From an uncultured Bacilli bacterium (lineage in GTDB: Bacteria > Bacillota_I > Bacilli_A > RF39 > UBA660), in contig CANQPR010000068.1 in the NCBI GenBank assembly GCA_947625715.1, positions 1 through 7,401 of the forward strand: a DNA stretch of 7,401 nt, written 5' to 3'. Every line of letters begins with the position of its first letter. The first letter of the stretch is position 1. Both the position numbers and the translations under genes were made by a program. The notes beneath the pieces were generated by a model, which did no database searches, was not told the DNA's origin, and saw nothing but the letters and a program-made list of their open reading frames with translations. Positions 5,402-7,401 of the stretch are shown piece by piece.

Positions 5402-7328
5402 AATTGCCATTTAAAGTTCCAACCTCAGTTCCCTTAACATAATAAAACACCGTATTATTCTTACTAGAAACATCACTTTCACCAGTAATACCATCCCTAA
5501 CCATACCAATGACATTATAAGGAGTTTCATACCAATCCTTATCATCTTCCCCTAAATAATTTTCCATAGTATTTAACCATATTTCCTTAGTATACAAACT
5601 AGCCTTATAATCAATTTCACTACTATCATCATTACCAGACCAAACCAAAGTCAGCAAATCAGGCGTATAACCAACACTCCAAGAATCAGTATTAGTTGTT
5701 CCCGTTTTAAGCGCATATTTTCGACTCATTTTACTAGCCAAAGAAAGAGCAGTTGGCGTAGTATAATCATTAAAAGCTGAATTAGAAGTAGCAGTAAGCA
5801 TTTCATTTAAAATATAAACATCATTACTATTCAAAACATAATCATCTTCCTTTTTCCTTTCATATAAAATATTGCCATCCAAATCTTCAACGCGACTAAT
5901 AAAAAATAATTCATGCATATCCCCACCATTAGCCAAAGTTTGATATCCTTGTGCAAAATCAATCATATTTAGTTCACTAGTTCCAAGAGCCAAACTAGGA
6001 TTACCCAAAAGCTGTTCTTTAATACCAGCTCTTTTAGCCGTATCAACCAAAACATCCGTTCCCAAAAACAAATGGGTTTTAACTGCATAAACATTATCTG
6101 AAAAAGCAATCGCAGCCGCCATCGTAATATCCTTATTAGCATATATATCATTATAATTACTAGGTGAATAAGTTTTATTAGAAGAAAAATTAAAAGTTGT
6201 TTTTTCGCTTTTAAAAGACGAAGAAGAAACCAAGCCATTTTCTAAAGCCGCATAATACAAAAAAGGTTTCATAGTACTACCAACTTGTCTTTTAGCCATA
6301 GTTGCTCTATTATACTGACTTTTCGCATAATTAATACCGCCACTTAAAGCCATAATACCGCCCGTTTTGGGATTAACCATTACACTAGCAACTTGTAAAT
6401 TTTCCTCATCACCCATAGCATTTAAAATAGCTTCCTCCATTTTTTCTTCCGCATTCATATCAAAAGCCGTATAAATTTTAAGGCCTCCAGACTCAATTAA
6501 TGATTTTGGAATTTCCTTAATATTTTCCAATTCCTTTAAAACCGCATCTTGATAATACATAATCATTTGACTATTATTTTGTTTTCTTTTTCCATAAATA
6601 GGAATTTCTTCCTTAAAAAGATTATCATACACATTTTTATCAATATAGCCATTTTTCAACATTGTTAAAGCCACAATTTTAGCTCTTTCAATACACAAAT
6701 CATAATTACTAACCGGATTAAAATTACTAGGATTCTTAGGAATACCTGCCAACATAATCGCTTCTTCCAACGTTAAATCCTTACTACTTTTATTAAAATA
6801 ATACTGACTAGCATCCTCAATACCATAATTTCCTTCGCCATAATTAATAGTATTTAAATATCCCTCTAAAATACTATCCTTATTATAATGAACCTCTAAC
6901 TCTACAGTTAATAAAGCTTCCTCAATTTTTCTACTCCAAGTTTGGTCAAAAGTCAAATACATATTTTTTATATACTGTTGAGAAATAGTTGAAGCCCCTT
7001 CTGTAATAGATTTATTTTTAGCCAACAAAAAAAAGGCTTTCAAAATTCTTAAATAATCAAAACCATGATGATGATAGAAATTTTTATCTTCTACAGAAAT
7101 AACAGCATTTTTTAAATTATCAGAAATATCATTCAAACTTATCCAATCATTAGAACCAGAACCTTGATACATCAATTGACCATTATTATCATAAATAAAA
7201 ATTTTGCCTAAATTTGTTAACTCTAATTTTGGTGAAAAAAAAGCATAAACATAAATTCCTAAATAAGCAACTAATAAAGACAATCCTAAAAAAAGGAATA
7301 ATCGTAAAGTAAATTTAAACTTTTTCAT
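5400..7328 (-). CDS. Class A penicillin-binding protein (bifunctional glycosyltransferase/transpeptidase)
   Basis: This enzyme polymerises lipid II into glycan strands and cross-links the stem peptides at the outer face of the membrane. A short basic N-terminus (MKKFKFTLR) and a membrane helix at about 10-31 make a signal anchor. The GT51 glycosyltransferase domain has EDKNFYHHHG at 80-89 with catalytic E80. It continues with GASTISQQ at 111-118 (Ala where GGSTITQQ is common), RKIEE at 133-137 and ILEGYLN at 153-159. The transpeptidase domain has all three penicillin-binding motifs: STMK at 351-354 with nucleophile S351, SDN at 410-412 and KTGT at 541-544. At 642 residues it is short for the class. 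No PASTA or fibronectin-like C-terminal domain is present, and it stops about 100 residues after KTGT. It faces the Noc-like gene tail to tail. The exact subtype (PBP1A, 2C, 2D and so on) cannot be assigned here, so no symbol is given. Confidence 0.96.
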   Translation of the reverse strand: MKKFKFTLRLFLFLGLSLLVAYLGIYVYAFFSPKLELTNLGKIFIYDNNGQLMYQGSGSNDWISLNDISDNLKNAVISVEDKNFYHHHGFDYLRILKAFFLLAKNKSITEGASTISQQYIKNMYLTFDQTWSRKIEEALLTVELEVHYNKDSILEGYLNTINYGEGNYGIEDASQYYFNKSSKDLTLEEAIMLAGIPKNPSNFNPVSNYDLCIERAKIVALTMLKNGYIDKNVYDNLFKEEIPIYGKRKQNNSQMIMYYQDAVLKELENIKEIPKSLIESGGLKIYTAFDMNAEEKMEEAILNAMGDEENLQVASVMVNPKTGGIMALSGGINYAKSQYNRATMAKRQVGSTMKPFLYYAALENGLVSSSSFKSEKTTFNFSSNKTYSPSNYNDIYANKDITMAAAIAFSDNVYAVKTHLFLGTDVLVDTAKRAGIKEQLLGNPSLALGTSELNMIDFAQGYQTLANGGDMHELFFISRVEDLDGNILYERKKEDDYVLNSNDVYILNEMLTATSNSAFNDYTTPTALSLASKMSRKYALKTGTTNTDSWSVGYTPDLLTLVWSGNDDSSEIDYKASLYTKEIWLNTMENYLGEDDKDWYETPYNVIGMVRDGITGESDVSSKNNTVFYYVKGTEVGTLNGN

Positions 7329-7331
7329 TAT

Positions 7332-7338
7332 CTCACCT
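7332..7338 (-). promoter_or_regulatory. Shine-Dalgarno site of the penicillin-binding protein
   Basis: Read on the minus strand, AGGTGAG ends 3 nt before the ATG at 7328-7326, with the AGGTG core about 5 nt away. This supports that start, which also places a typical basic, then hydrophobic, anchor at the N-terminus. No convincing -35/-10 pair was found for this gene within the remaining 63 bp. A TTGAAA (7390-7385 on the minus strand) and a CATAAT (7372-7367) are present, but they are only 12 bp apart. Confidence 0.6.
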
Positions 7339-7393
7339 AATAGTAATATGCCAAAGAAAAGCCTAAATTATGTATAAAAATTTATTTCAAACA

Positions 7394-7399
7394 TTGACA
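7394..7399 (+). promoter_or_regulatory. Consensus -35 hexamer at the window edge, plus strand
   Basis: TTGACA at 7394-7399 is a perfect -35 hexamer directed away from the PBP gene. Its -10 would lie beyond the window. It suggests a divergent gene starting just past the end, with the PBP and that gene sharing a short intergenic region. A single hexamer is weak evidence. Confidence 0.25.
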
Positions 7400-7401
7400 C
7401 G

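Overview
The window looks like a chromosomal core-gene segment from a very AT-rich, walled bacterium of the Firmicutes (Bacilli) side of the tree. The gene order mnmE - mnmG - rsmG - noc is the origin-proximal arrangement known from Bacillus subtilis. The codons and spacers are strongly A/T-biased, and a bifunctional penicillin-binding protein shows that the cell makes peptidoglycan, so it is not a wall-less Mollicute. All genes read through with the standard code: tryptophans are TGG, no gene contains an in-frame TGA, and every stop is TAA or TAG. An uncultured Bacilli lineage close to the Mollicutes would fit, but that placement is inference.

Layout. Positions 1-138 hold a spacer with a 16-bp direct repeat and a strong extended -10 promoter. 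Positions 139-4087 are a tight three-gene plus-strand operon. MnmE and MnmG together modify the wobble uridine of certain tRNAs, and RsmG methylates G527 of 16S rRNA, so the operon serves decoding accuracy. After a 101-bp spacer with promoter-like sequence, positions 4189-5391 encode a ParB/Noc-family DNA-binding protein starting at GTG. A terminator hairpin spans its stop codon. Positions 7328-5400 (minus strand) encode a class A penicillin-binding protein that converges on noc with 8 bp between the two stop codons. The last 73 bp are the PBP upstream region and end in a plus-strand consensus -35 hexamer.

The most interesting gene is the ParB/Noc protein. Its helix-turn-helix carries three of the four residues reported to distinguish Noc from ParB, and its C-terminus looks like the Noc dimerisation domain. 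It lacks the N-terminal amphipathic membrane-binding helix of B. subtilis Noc. It also carries about 150 residues of acidic, Asn/Glu-rich linker between the DNA-binding and dimerisation domains, with a few short Phe-rich islands. The usual soj/parA and spo0J/parB do not follow. This suggests a rearranged chromosome-organisation locus with a structurally unusual Noc-like protein. No RNA gene, insertion sequence, CRISPR array or prophage was seen, and no gene-free stretch exceeds 300 bases.
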